NCBI GenBank assembly: GCA_937875035.1
Contig: CALNCF010000448.1
Coordinates: forward strand, 1 to 13,031
Source of the DNA: an uncultured Sphingobacteriaceae bacterium
GTDB taxonomy: Bacteria; Bacteroidota; Bacteroidia; Sphingobacteriales; Sphingobacteriaceae
Length of the DNA stretch: 13,031 nt
Reading direction: 5' to 3'
The translations under genes and the position numbers were made by a program. Shown piece by piece: positions 13,025-13,031 of this stretch. The notes under the pieces are model-generated. The model was not told the DNA's origin. It worked only from the letters and a program-made list of their open reading frames with translations, and did no database searches. The first letter of the stretch is position 1; each line of letters begins with the position of its first letter.

Positions 13025-13031
13025 TGTCTAT

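Noticed and set aside
1..13031. Mobile elements, CRISPR arrays, toxin-antitoxin or defence genes, tRNA/rRNA genes
   Set aside because: No repeated spacer pattern, transposase, integrase, terminal inverted repeats or RNA-gene signatures were seen; nearly all the sequence is accounted for by conserved housekeeping or envelope genes.

Overview
The window looks like an ordinary chromosomal segment from a member of the Bacteroidota, probably of the Chitinophaga/Sphingobacteria type. Three things point there: a DUF4270 lipoprotein gene, a gene order I associate with that phylum (orphan glycogen-synthase-like domain, DUF4270 lipoprotein, glmS, divergent from panC-panD), and several upstream regions carrying the Bacteroidota -7 element TAnnTTTG instead of a classical TATAAT box. 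Genes are tightly packed on both strands. I see no RNA gene, CRISPR array, insertion sequence or prophage, and no gap over 300 bases without a gene.

Layout from left to right. A TerC-family membrane protein (35-784, +) converges on an azurin-like copper lipoprotein (860-1384, -), with a strong bidirectional terminator between them. Behind the azurin gene lies an rlmI-type rRNA methyltransferase gene (1416-2583, -) that is broken into two frames by a small internal deletion. Divergent from it are tadA (2647-3090, +) and a Mn-type superoxide dismutase (3174-3779, +), which ends at a second bidirectional terminator. A minus-strand operon follows, read from 7848 down to 3853: a catalytically doubtful single-domain GT5 glycogen-synthase relative, a DUF4270 lipoprotein, and glmS. 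Divergent from it is a plus-strand cluster: panC, panD, an eight-or-so-segment membrane protein of the lysylphosphatidylglycerol synthase TM family, and rfaE2/hldC. A short-chain type acyl-CoA dehydrogenase (10850-11989, +) ends at a third terminator, and a secreted coiled-coil plus SPOR-like protein (12155-13024, -) closes the window.

Functionally the window mixes housekeeping metabolism (pantothenate, acyl-CoA oxidation, tRNA wobble editing, superoxide defence) with supply of envelope precursors (GlmS for amino sugars, RfaE2 for ADP-heptose) and several envelope proteins (azurin, DUF4270 lipoprotein, LPG-TM protein, SPOR protein).

I found no clear new defence or mobile system. The signals not explained by the genes are: a perfect 18-bp palindrome between the divergent glgA-like and panC promoters; a perfect 12-bp-arm inverted repeat inside the signal-peptide codons of the DUF4270 gene; the loss of the KTGG substrate-binding motif in the GT5-like protein; the rlmI deletion; and -7 boxes lying so close to start codons that panD and rlmI mRNAs should be almost leaderless.
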